Below are positions 8,032 through 15,867 of a stretch of 16,777 nt of DNA, piece by piece. The stretch spans positions 1-16,777 of the forward strand of contig NZ_CALNBI010000459.1 of assembly GCF_937874145.1 (NCBI RefSeq). The letters run 5' to 3'. The stretch comes from an uncultured Chitinophaga sp. (GTDB lineage: Bacteria > Bacteroidota > Bacteroidia > Chitinophagales > Chitinophagaceae). Position 1 is the first letter of the stretch; the number at the start of each line of letters is the position of its first letter. The notes under the pieces were generated by a model. That model was not told where the DNA came from and ran no database searches. It saw nothing but the letters and a program-made list of their open reading frames with translations. A program made the translations under genes and the position numbers.

Positions 8032-8061
8032 TTGACGAATCGCCCAATTGACTTACATTTG
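8032..8061 (+). promoter_or_regulatory. Bacteroidota-type promoter of the DUF4157/DUF922-like gene
   Basis: TTG at 8032-8034, a 19-nt spacer and TACATTTG at 8054-8061 match the Bacteroidota -33 / -7 pattern; the -7 box is exact. Transcription would start near 8066, leaving an untranslated leader of about 85 nt before the ATG at 8152. The same TTG would be the start codon of the longest open frame, which this promoter argues against. It diverges from the gntR promoter just upstream. Confidence 0.6.
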
Positions 8062-8151
8062 ATACGGATACACATAACCCCGGCATTACCCTTCAACCGT
8101 CAAAGATTACCGATCACCGTCCCGCCGCCGCGCGGGCGCAACTGTATTCCC

Positions 8152-9555
8152 ATGCGTAACATCCGCCGCAAAAGCAGCGACACTTCGCGGAAACCCTCCG
8201 CCCAGCCGTCCTTCTTCAAACCGCCGCACGCTTCCGGCATGCCGGAACGCCTCGCCGCCAGCAAAGGTAAAGGCGCCCCCCTGCCCCAGGAAACCCGGCA
8301 ATTCATGGAGAACGCTTTCCAGGCGGACTTCTCCAACGTCCACATCCACACCGGCGATAAAGCCGCCGCCATGAACGCCGACGTCCAGGCCAAGGCATTT
8401 ACCTACGGAACGGACGTTTACTTCAACCACCACGAATTCCAGCCCAATTCCCCGGAAGGGCAGCATCTCCTCGCCCACGAACTGGCGCATGTACTGCAGC
8501 AAAGCAATAAAATCGCCCCGCGCATCCAACGGGCGGATATCCACCACCGGAAGCTCACATGGGCCGACTTCGCCGCCGACGTGCCGAAGAAAACCTCCGG
8601 CTATGAAGCCGTGACCAGCTCCGATATCGAAGACTTCGACACGTCGAAGTACCCTTTCAAGAAACTCACCGAATCCGAAAACGGCACTTCTTTCACTTCC
8701 GGGAAAAAAACCACGGATTGCGAAAAAGGCAAGGATAAAGACAAGAAAGCCGCCGAACACCCGGAGAAATACAAAGCCTACAAAGTCAACATCGAAGGCG
8801 ACACCAGCAAACTCAATGTGAAAGCCTTCATGCGGCAGGATAAATCCTGGGCGAAGAAGTGGCTGTACGATCCCAAAGAACGGGAAGCCCATGCGGATAC
8901 CTTCGTACCCGGCTGCGAAAGCTCTTTCAATTCCAAACAGAAATCAGCCGATAAATCCTGCGATACCGATGTGAAGAATTGTGAAAACGAATTCAAGAAA
9001 AAGAAAATCGCGTCGTATAAAATCTACAACACGAATGTTACCAGCGCCGGGGATTGCGGCAACATCAAAGCGCCCTGCGTGAAGGACAGGATGACCGGCA
9101 TCAAATATCAATGGAAAAACCATAACGGCGTTACGGTCGACGCCAGCAAGCTCAGTGACTGCAAAACTTCCTTCAAAAAATCCCTCATCAGCACCGGGCT
9201 GGAAGATTCCAGCACTTCTCTGCTCAACCACGAACAGCGCCATTTCGATATCACGCATGAAGTAGCGGAGAAGATGTCGTCGGAAATGCAGGCTCTCGCA
9301 TCCTCGTTCGCGACCAAAGAAGTGGAAGCCTGCGGAAAGGGAAATGCGATGGCCGCGGCCGAAAAAGCCCTGGCAGGCCAGCGCAAGCAGTTGTCCGACA
9401 AGATGAAAGCCGTCAAAAAGACGCTCGGCACTTACCAGAAAAATTATGACGCCGAAACCGACCACAGCCGCAAAACCAAAGCGCAGGACTGGTGGAACAG
9501 CAATATCGATGCGGGTTTGCTGAAGTCGTCCGGCGTTAAGGACAAGTTTATGTAA
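8152..9555 (+). CDS. DUF4157 (eCIS-core) protein with C-terminal DUF922-like putative metalloprotease domain
   Basis: A 467-residue protein (from ATG 8152) with a two-part structure. Residues about 30-120 form a DUF4157/eCIS-core domain: the pattern LPQETRQFMENAFQADFSNV, VHIHTG, AKAFTYGTDVYF and LLAHELAHVLQQ, with HExxH at His109-His113. From about residue 135, LTWADFAADVPKKTSGYEAV followed by TSSDI resembles the start of DUF922 putative zinc proteases, and LLNHEQRHFDITHE gives a second HExxH at His360-His364, in the position and context of that family. Eight cysteines (190, 255, 270, 277, 302, 309, 337, 394) and a Lys-rich composition mark the second half. No signal peptide or membrane segment is visible. 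DUF4157 domains occur at the N-termini of cargo of extracellular contractile injection systems, but no such structural genes are in this window. The frame extends 40 codons upstream to a TTG, rejected because a promoter sits there. The DUF922 call is from remembered motif similarity. Confidence 0.82.
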   Translation: MRNIRRKSSDTSRKPSAQPSFFKPPHASGMPERLAASKGKGAPLPQETRQFMENAFQADFSNVHIHTGDKAAAMNADVQAKAFTYGTDVYFNHHEFQPNSPEGQHLLAHELAHVLQQSNKIAPRIQRADIHHRKLTWADFAADVPKKTSGYEAVTSSDIEDFDTSKYPFKKLTESENGTSFTSGKKTTDCEKGKDKDKKAAEHPEKYKAYKVNIEGDTSKLNVKAFMRQDKSWAKKWLYDPKEREAHADTFVPGCESSFNSKQKSADKSCDTDVKNCENEFKKKKIASYKIYNTNVTSAGDCGNIKAPCVKDRMTGIKYQWKNHNGVTVDASKLSDCKTSFKKSLISTGLEDSSTSLLNHEQRHFDITHEVAEKMSSEMQALASSFATKEVEACGKGNAMAAAEKALAGQRKQLSDKMKAVKKTLGTYQKNYDAETDHSRKTKAQDWWNSNIDAGLLKSSGVKDKFM

Positions 9556-10815
9556 TTACCGTTCTTTCACATCCGCGATCATGGCTTCGAAGAACCACGT
9601 AATCCCTGCGGCCGCGTAGCCGAGGAGGCGCGATTCGTCGCCCAGTTCGGAGGATATGATCTGCGTTTTTTCCCGGATCTGCGTCATGCAGTACGTATTG
9701 ATCGCCTGTTGCATGGGCAGCGTGATGTATTGGCGCGCCGCGGCGATTTTTCCGCTCAGGATCACCATCTCGGGGTTGAACAGCTGGATAAGGATGGAAA
9801 TTCCTTTCCCGAGGTTCGTCCCGATATTCGACAATAATTGGATCGAGTACTGGTCGCCCTTGTTGGCTGCGCGGATGATCAGTTCCGTTTCGATACGGTA
9901 TATTTCCTTGTTGGAAAGGTCGTTGATGATGGAGTTTTGCCCGGACAAGATACCTTCCCGCGCCATTTTCGACAGCGTCATCCCTGAAGCCACCGTTTCC
10001 AGGCACCCGTATTTCCCGCAATAGCACAGCTCGCCGTTTTCCACGAAAGGCATATGCCCCATTTCCCCGGAAAATCCGGAGCTGCCATGCTGCACTTTGC
10101 CGTCCATGATAATGCCGAGCCCTATGCCCCAGTCCATCAAAATAACCAGCACGTTCTTCCTGCCGATGGCGTGGCCATATCGCAGCTCCGCCAGCGCGGA
10201 ACCTTTCACATCGTTTTGAATCACTACCGGCAGCCCGATCTGCTGTTCGAAGGCCTCGCGCAGGGTGAGCCCGTCGGTTTCATCGAGCAGGTAGCTGTAG
10301 TTTTCGCCCGTTTCGGGGTCGATGAGCCCGGGCATGCCCACGCTGCACCCCACCAGCCGGGATTCTTCGATATTGGCGGATTTGACCAGTTCCCGGATAT
10401 GTTCGAGCAGGGTTTCGAAATAGGCTTTCCGGTTGCGGGACAGCGTAACCGAAACGGTTTGGACCGGCGTCACGAAGTGATTGTTGTTGTCAACGATCGC
10501 CATACTGGTCTTAAACAGTTCAATATCAATGCATATCACGTAGATAACGTTCTTCTGCAAGCGGAAAAGGTCCGGTTTTCGCCCGCCGATCGACTCTCCC
10601 ACGCCGCGTTTCTCCACGATTTTCTCCCGCGTCAGCTCCCCCAGCATCTTAAATACCGTGGGCGCGCTGATCCCGATCGTATCGCACAGGGCGGAAATCG
10701 AAGATGGCCCCTTTGTATAAAGGTGTTGTAACAACTTGTATCTCAGCTGAATTTGCTTCTTACTAAGCCCCGGATCCATCAAAAACGGGTCACGATTAAT
10801 TAACTTAAGATTCAT
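9556..10815 (-). CDS. ROK-family (NagC/XylR-like) transcriptional regulator
   Basis: This 419-residue sugar-responsive regulator has an N-terminal winged helix-turn-helix at about 20-75 (ISALCDTIGISAPTVFKMLG) and a C-terminal ROK domain. The ROK signature is intact: GFSGEMGHMP, then CYCGKYGCLE and ASG, giving the zinc ligands His254, Cys264, Cys266 and Cys271. Asn201-Asp202 match the sugar-binding Asp of ROK kinases. The phosphate-binding DxGxT motif is degraded to D-I-E-L-F at residues 97-101, so it should sense rather than phosphorylate its sugar. It is divergent from susC2, 423 bp away, making that pair a plausible target, and its stop abuts the stop of the converging DUF4157 gene. An amino-sugar such as GlcNAc or ManNAc is a guess from family behaviour. 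Met13 is an alternative start. Confidence 0.92.
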   Translation of the reverse strand: MNLKLINRDPFLMDPGLSKKQIQLRYKLLQHLYTKGPSSISALCDTIGISAPTVFKMLGELTREKIVEKRGVGESIGGRKPDLFRLQKNVIYVICIDIELFKTSMAIVDNNNHFVTPVQTVSVTLSRNRKAYFETLLEHIRELVKSANIEESRLVGCSVGMPGLIDPETGENYSYLLDETDGLTLREAFEQQIGLPVVIQNDVKGSALAELRYGHAIGRKNVLVILMDWGIGLGIIMDGKVQHGSSGFSGEMGHMPFVENGELCYCGKYGCLETVASGMTLSKMAREGILSGQNSIINDLSNKEIYRIETELIIRAANKGDQYSIQLLSNIGTNLGKGISILIQLFNPEMVILSGKIAAARQYITLPMQQAINTYCMTQIREKTQIISSELGDESRLLGYAAAGITWFFEAMIADVKER

Positions 10816-10899
10816 TGCTCCAGTATTTTCGATTTAACTGCAAATCTTTGAAAAATTTTTTAATGAAGTAATTTGTTTTTATTAAAAAATCAAAAAAGA

Positions 10900-10931
10900 T
10901 TGAAAGAGTGTGAAATAAGACCTGATATTTG
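10900..10931 (+). promoter_or_regulatory. Possible susC2 promoter
   Basis: TTG at 10900-10902, a 21-nt spacer and GATATTTG at 10924-10931 match the Bacteroidota promoter pattern with one mismatch in the -7 box. If used, the susC2 leader would be about 300 nt and contain the composite hairpin at 11008-11043. Moderate evidence only. Confidence 0.35.
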
Positions 10932-11007
10932 AAATGCATACATGAAATAATCTGAAATCAAAACACAAGTCTTGTTAAAACATATTTAAAGTTTTAAAAC
11001 CGGTAAA

Positions 11008-11043
11008 CCGCCGGACAGGGCAAGCCATTTTGCCCCCCGGCGG
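11008..11043 (+). other. Composite 13-bp hairpin in the susC2 leader region
   Basis: CCGCCGG (11008-11014) pairs perfectly with CCGGCGG (11037-11043); inside, GGGCAA (11018-11023) pairs with TTGCCC (11030-11035) around the loop GCCATT, with ACA facing a single C between the stems. No clean T-run follows on either strand, so it is not a typical terminator. A smaller hairpin GGGCT-ATA-AGCCC follows at 11105-11117. A leader RNA or attenuator role is inference. Confidence 0.55.
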
Positions 11044-11238
11044 CCTATGCCTGAAGTGTATTCATCCAAGTACCTGCTGACCTTGTAACATAGTATATCC
11101 GTCCGGGCTATAAGCCCTCTCATTCTCTTGTCCAACCTGTTCATCCGCGATGCGAAGGCGCAACACGGGCGGGGCATGCTATGTCTGCATCAACCAATTA
11201 TTCACAAAACGGAAATTTCACAAACACGCGTAATTGTT

Positions 11239-14154
11239 ATGAAGTATCTATTCCTATTATCATCGCTAATGCTATGCCTTCTGCATGCCAGCGCCCAGCA
11301 GAAAAACGTCAGGGGCAGCGTGCAGGACACTACGGGCGCCCCTATCCCCGGCGCCACGGTTATCGTAAAGGGGACCAACATCGGTACGGCCGCCGGGGCC
11401 GACGGCCGCTTCGAAATCAGCGTTCCCGGTAACTCCGCCGTGCTGATCGTCAGCTCCATCGGGTTCCAGGAACGGGAATACCAGGTGGGCGACAAAACCA
11501 ACATCAACATCCGGTTGTCCCAGGGCGGGAAAGACCTGGACGGCGTGGTGGTGATGGGTTTTTCCAAGGTAGAGCGGCGCCACGTGGCCTCCTCTGTCGC
11601 GGAAATGGACATGAAACAGGCCAAAAGCCGCCCCATCGCCAAGCTCGAGGAAGCGTTCTCCGGAACGATCCCCGGCGTCACCATGATGCAGGGCTCCAAC
11701 CTTCCCGGCAGCCGTCCGGGCTCGATTTCCATCCGCGGCATCAGCACCCTGCAGAACGCCGACCCGCTGGTAATCGTTGACGGGATGGAAATGTCGCTCT
11801 CCGACATCGATCCCAACCAGGTAAAGAGCATCACCATCCTGAAAGACGCGGCCTCCGCCTCCATGTACGGTTCCCGCGGCGCCAACGGCGTTATCGTGAT
11901 CGAAACCGAGCGCGGCGCCACCGGCAAATTCAAGGTAGACCTCAACACCTGGTATGCCGTTTCCAAACCCATCGACCTGCCCAAATTCGTGAACGGCGCA
12001 GATTACATGCGCCTTAATAACGAAGCGCGCATCATGCAGGGCCAGACTCCCTCGTTTTCGGCTGACTCCATCGCCAAAATGGAATCCGGCCAGCTGAAGA
12101 GCATCGACTGGCTCGATGAAGTGATCCAGCGCAACGCCACTTCCTCCAACACCGCGCTGAACGTGTCCGGCGGCGGTGGTGTGGGAACATTCAACCTCAT
12201 GCTGGGGTACATGAACGAAGGCGGCCAGAACAACATCGAAGGAACTCAGAAATTCTCCGCACGTTTCAACACCAACATCAACATCGCCGATAAATTCGTG
12301 CTGCTGGCCGACTTCTACGCGCACCGCCTGCAGGTAGACCGCCTGCAAGCAAACGACGACGGCCACGGCCTCTATGCCCTCGCCTGGCGTATGAATCCCT
12401 CCCAGCAGGTATTCTATCCCAATACCGGGCTGGGTATCGATGAGCATTACCAGCTGCATAACAATATCAACCCCGTAGCGTCCATCAACCGCGGCGGTAC
12501 GAAAAATTACATGCACGACTGGAGCACTATCAACCTCCGCCCCAGGTACAATATCACCAAGAACCTCAATGTAGAGGGTAACGTTTCGTATGTAATTAAA
12601 AAGTCGGCGCAGAAATGGCAGCGCTCCACTTTCAAGTTCTATGACGGCAACGGCAAGCCCGTTACCACCTGGGGCAACGTAGTAGGTGCAGAACAGGATG
12701 TGTCCGAAAGCCAGCTCACCACCCGCGCGCTCGTCAACTATACCGCCAACCTCCGCGGCAGGAAAGACAAAATCTACCTCACCGCCGGTGCGGAATCCAT
12801 GAGCTGGATATTCTCCAACTTTAATGAAATTTCCAAAGCATCGTTCTTCGGTAAACTGAACTACTCGTTCGACAGCCGCTACATCCTCGAAGTAACGGCC
12901 CGCGGCGATGGCAGCTCCAAGTTCGCGCCGGGCAACCGCTGGGGCTTCTTCCCCTCTGCGGCATTGGCCTGGAATGTAACCAACGAGAAATTCATGAAAT
13001 CGCTGATGAGCAGCGGCGCGGTGGATAACCTCCGTTTCCGCGTGTCTTATGGCCAGATCGGTAACGAAGACGTAAAACCTTACCTGTGGGAAGAAATCGT
13101 GAATAACTACGGCTGGACGATGCGCATGCCCAACCCGAACTTCTCCTGGGAAAAACAGAAGCAGTGGAACGTGGGTATGGAATTGACCACCCTCGACAAA
13201 CGCCTGAGCTTTACCGGTGAAATCTACCGGAAATTTTCCTTCGACCTGATTTACGACAAATTCCCCGTGCCGCCGCTGACCGGTTCGCACACCCTGGAAT
13301 CCGCCGTGAACATCGGTGAAGTGGAAAACAAAGGCTTCGAGCTGTCGCTGAAATGGAACGACAAAATCGGTGAAAACTTCCATTACAGCATCGGCGGTAT
13401 GCTGTTCGACAACAAGAACAAAGTGCTGAAAGCGGGTTACCGCAGCAACGATACCCTCATCTTCAAGGATAATGCCGACAAGGTTTGGTATCGCGGCGTG
13501 GCTATCGACAACTATTACGGTTACCAGTCCAACGGTTACTTCCGTGATGCCGATGACGTAGACAAAACGGCTGCCAAGCTGCCGAACGCGCTACCCGGCG
13601 ACATCAAGTACATCGACCAGAACGGCGACGGCGTGATCAACAACCTGGACCGAGTGAACCTGGGTGATCCGTTCCCGCATATGAACTACGCGGTCAATGT
13701 CGACCTGTCGTACAAACGCTGGGACTTCTCCGTTATCGGCCAGGGCGTCGGCAAGCGTATCGGCCACCTTGCAGGTTTGGAAGGTTATCCCGTGCATGTT
13801 GACGGCAACACCAACGCACTGGGTGCTCCCCGCCAATACTACGCAGACAACCGCTGGACGCCTGAAAACCAGAACAGCCGGTTCCCCCGTGTATGGAACG
13901 GCGCCAGCACCAACACGTACCTGAGCAACGTTTGGCTCGGTGATGCTTCCTTCTTCCGTATCAAAATGATGCAGCTGGGGTACACTTTCCCGAAAATTGG
14001 CGGCAGCATCCGCAACGTAAGGGTGTATGTCAACGCGCAGGACGCGATCACCTTCACCAAATGGGAAGGGCTTGAGCCTGAAAGAAACGGCGGCGGCGGC
14101 AGATATCCCCGCATGGCCGTGTACAGCATTGGATTGAAAGCTACTATGTTCTAA
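11239..14154 (+). CDS. SusC/RagA-family TonB-dependent outer-membrane transporter (second pair)
   Basis: A 971-residue TonB-dependent transporter. The signal peptide MKYLFLLSSLMLCLLHASAQ is cleaved near 20. A carboxypeptidase-regulatory-like domain follows (about 24-95, VRGSVQDTTGAPIPGATVIV). The plug spans about 100-225 and contains GTIPGVTMM, ISIRGISTL, PLVIVDGM and the signature KDAASASMYGSRGANGVIVI. The barrel closes at Thr-Met-Phe. The ATG at 11239 is chosen because it starts exactly at the signal peptide; the frame extends to a TTG at 11128, but those 37 codons add only unlikely sequence before the signal. It is 152 residues shorter than the susC1 product and clearly divergent from it, so this is not a recent duplication. 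It is followed 19 nt later by susD2. No enzyme follows in the window, so the substrate is unknown. Confidence 0.95.
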   Translation: MKYLFLLSSLMLCLLHASAQQKNVRGSVQDTTGAPIPGATVIVKGTNIGTAAGADGRFEISVPGNSAVLIVSSIGFQEREYQVGDKTNINIRLSQGGKDLDGVVVMGFSKVERRHVASSVAEMDMKQAKSRPIAKLEEAFSGTIPGVTMMQGSNLPGSRPGSISIRGISTLQNADPLVIVDGMEMSLSDIDPNQVKSITILKDAASASMYGSRGANGVIVIETERGATGKFKVDLNTWYAVSKPIDLPKFVNGADYMRLNNEARIMQGQTPSFSADSIAKMESGQLKSIDWLDEVIQRNATSSNTALNVSGGGGVGTFNLMLGYMNEGGQNNIEGTQKFSARFNTNINIADKFVLLADFYAHRLQVDRLQANDDGHGLYALAWRMNPSQQVFYPNTGLGIDEHYQLHNNINPVASINRGGTKNYMHDWSTINLRPRYNITKNLNVEGNVSYVIKKSAQKWQRSTFKFYDGNGKPVTTWGNVVGAEQDVSESQLTTRALVNYTANLRGRKDKIYLTAGAESMSWIFSNFNEISKASFFGKLNYSFDSRYILEVTARGDGSSKFAPGNRWGFFPSAALAWNVTNEKFMKSLMSSGAVDNLRFRVSYGQIGNEDVKPYLWEEIVNNYGWTMRMPNPNFSWEKQKQWNVGMELTTLDKRLSFTGEIYRKFSFDLIYDKFPVPPLTGSHTLESAVNIGEVENKGFELSLKWNDKIGENFHYSIGGMLFDNKNKVLKAGYRSNDTLIFKDNADKVWYRGVAIDNYYGYQSNGYFRDADDVDKTAAKLPNALPGDIKYIDQNGDGVINNLDRVNLGDPFPHMNYAVNVDLSYKRWDFSVIGQGVGKRIGHLAGLEGYPVHVDGNTNALGAPRQYYADNRWTPENQNSRFPRVWNGASTNTYLSNVWLGDASFFRIKMMQLGYTFPKIGGSIRNVRVYVNAQDAITFTKWEGLEPERNGGGGRYPRMAVYSIGLKATMF

Positions 14155-14173
14155 TCAACTTATTCAATTGATC

Positions 14174-15778
14174 ATGAAAAGACTTTTTTATGCATCCCTG
14201 ATCTGTGGCGCTACTGCGATGACCGGATGCGAGAAATTCCTCGATAAAAGAGACCCGACTGCCACCAGGTTCGAAGAGTTCTTCAACACCGAAGACGATC
14301 TCCGCCGCGTGGTATATTCTTCCTACAGAGACGTTTTCTCCGGCGAGGGGCTGAACGCCAAACTGATCTACCAGGACGACGGTAAATCCGACGATGCGTA
14401 CAGCCGTTTGGAAAGCCATCACCACCAGCTGGTCGGCAACGGCAACTTCAACTCGAATACGACCGCCTTCAACTGGTATTACGACCTGCACATGAAGCAT
14501 ACCGGCCGTTTGAACGTGTTCATCGCCAATATCGATTTGCCGTATGTGGAAGACGAAGCCGTTCGCACCAAGTACAAAGGCATCCTGCAAGGCCTCCGCG
14601 TGTGGCATTACTTCTGGATGGTTTCCCGCTGGGGAGATGTTCCCTTTTACCTGGAGCCCGCCGATCTCGAAAAAGCCACGCAGCCTTCGAAGCCGAAAGA
14701 AGAAATCCTCGCTACCCTCTTCCCCATGGCCGAAGAAATCGCCAACAACCTGCCGCCGGACGCCTACACTTCCGACGCGTACATGCTGAACCGCTATTCC
14801 TTCAAAGGCATCATCATGCGCTACTACCTGTTCTTCGGGCGGTATGAAGACGCGGCGCGCCTCGCCAAGGAGATCATGGATTCCAACAAATTCTCCCTGC
14901 ATCCCAAGTACGGCGACCTCTTCAGCTACAAAGCAGATAAAAACAACAGGGAATTCATCTTCACGATGGACATGGCCAGCCACGGCAATACCAACACCAA
15001 CTCCTTCCAGCACCTGGGCCCGCAATACCGCACCGGCAACGGCCAGTCGTTCGTAGTGCCCCTGAAATCGCTGGTGGATTCGTACTGGACGCTCCAGGGC
15101 GAAAAAATCGAAGACTGCGAGCTGCACACCAAGGAAGAATATGAGCTCAATCCCAAGCTCAACCGCGATCCCCGCCTGGCAGCCAGCATCTACATGCACG
15201 ACGACATGTTCCAGAACGAAAAGATCAATATTTACGATCCCAACAGCCCGATGTACTACGAAAGAGCGCGCGCCAGCCGCTCGGGTTACTGGTACCGCAA
15301 GTTCGTGGACGAGGCAGACGCCTTCCGCACCGGCGGCAATATGCACTTCCCCTGGCTCCGTTATGCAGAAGTACTGCTGACCTACGCCGAAGCGAAGATC
15401 ATGCAGGGGCAGATAGATGACCTCGCCAAAAAATGCATCAACGATATCCGCCGCCGTGCCGGCCTGGATATGGATGCCGCCGACGTCACCAAAGGCAAGT
15501 ATGCCTCTTACAACCAGCAGCAATGGATCGACCTGATCCGTAACGAACGCCGTATTGAAATGGCAGGCGAAGGCCGCCGTTACGACGATATCATCCGCTG
15601 GCGCATCGCCGAAAAAGTGCTCAACGAGCCCGCGCTCGGCCACACCCGCATGGTGAACGGCGAAAAAGTGACCTTGAAAATCGAGGACCGCTCCTTCCGC
15701 CCGAACAACTACGTTTGGCCGTTCCACGAGAACAGTTTGAAAGTAAGCCCCGGTCTCAGGCAGAATCCGGGTTATTAA
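14174..15778 (+). CDS. SusD/RagB-family glycan-binding lipoprotein (second pair)
   Basis: A 534-residue SusD-like lipoprotein partnering the upstream SusC. The signal peptide ends MTGC with Cys19, followed by Glu-Lys-Phe-Leu-Asp. Family motifs: GILQGLRVWHYFWMVSRWGD near 137-155 (the conserved helix ending in R-W/Y-G-D-V-P), LRYAEVLLTYAEAKIMQGQ near 395, and the C-terminal RNERRIEMAGEGRRYDDIIR (456-475), matching E-R-R-x-E-x-x-x-E-G-x-R-x-x-D. The start at ATG 14174 is preferred over a TTG two codons upstream. A strong terminator 24 nt after the stop ends the transcript, so the operon probably contains only susC2 and susD2. The ligand cannot be predicted from the sequence. Confidence 0.94.
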   Translation: MKRLFYASLICGATAMTGCEKFLDKRDPTATRFEEFFNTEDDLRRVVYSSYRDVFSGEGLNAKLIYQDDGKSDDAYSRLESHHHQLVGNGNFNSNTTAFNWYYDLHMKHTGRLNVFIANIDLPYVEDEAVRTKYKGILQGLRVWHYFWMVSRWGDVPFYLEPADLEKATQPSKPKEEILATLFPMAEEIANNLPPDAYTSDAYMLNRYSFKGIIMRYYLFFGRYEDAARLAKEIMDSNKFSLHPKYGDLFSYKADKNNREFIFTMDMASHGNTNTNSFQHLGPQYRTGNGQSFVVPLKSLVDSYWTLQGEKIEDCELHTKEEYELNPKLNRDPRLAASIYMHDDMFQNEKINIYDPNSPMYYERARASRSGYWYRKFVDEADAFRTGGNMHFPWLRYAEVLLTYAEAKIMQGQIDDLAKKCINDIRRRAGLDMDAADVTKGKYASYNQQQWIDLIRNERRIEMAGEGRRYDDIIRWRIAEKVLNEPALGHTRMVNGEKVTLKIEDRSFRPNNYVWPFHENSLKVSPGLRQNPGY

Positions 15779-15801
15779 TAAGTCAGGTATGAATTGGTAA
15801 G

Positions 15802-15834
15802 AACGGCCGGTCGGATGACCGGCCGTTTGATTTT
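15802..15834 (+). terminator. Strong Rho-independent terminator after susD2
   Basis: Perfect 11-bp arms AACGGCCGGTC (15802-15812) and GACCGGCCGTT (15817-15827) enclose a 4-nt loop GGAT, followed by a T-rich stretch (TTTGATTTT). It closes the susC2-susD2 transcript. Confidence 0.88.
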
Positions 15835-15867
15835 AATCTGTATCTTCCCGCCAGGAAACCTGCCGTC

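Larger units (their letters stand above)
10816..11238. other. Divergent intergenic region between the ROK regulator and susC2
   Basis: This 423-bp stretch holds no convincing gene. Its first half (about 10840-11000) is strongly AT-rich, the second is GC-rich with hairpins. It should carry both promoters and any ROK operator. A 63-codon minus-strand frame at 10986-11177 overlaps the hairpin and lacks any recognisable domain, so it is not called. No TGT-N3-ACA copy of the GntR element was seen here. Confidence 0.6.

Noticed and set aside
8107..8892. 261-codon minus-strand frame over the DUF4157 gene
   Set aside because: The plus strand carries the DUF4157 and HExxH motifs and a good promoter; the antisense translation is Phe/Gly/Val-rich without motifs.
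10986..11177. 63-codon minus-strand frame in the ROK-susC2 gap
   Set aside because: No domain, no ribosome site, and it spans the strong hairpin, so the opening is probably chance.
11128..11238. Extended susC2 start at TTG 11128
   Set aside because: The signal peptide begins exactly at ATG 11239; the extension would bury it 37 residues inside the protein.
11272..13383. 703-codon open frame on the minus strand inside susC2
   Set aside because: It is fully antisense to a clear TonB-dependent transporter and shows no domain; long antisense frames are expected with GC-rich third positions.
14144..15727. 527-codon open frame on the minus strand inside susD2
   Set aside because: It mirrors the coding frame of an unmistakable SusD gene, has low-complexity Val/Gly/His-rich translation and no recognisable motif.
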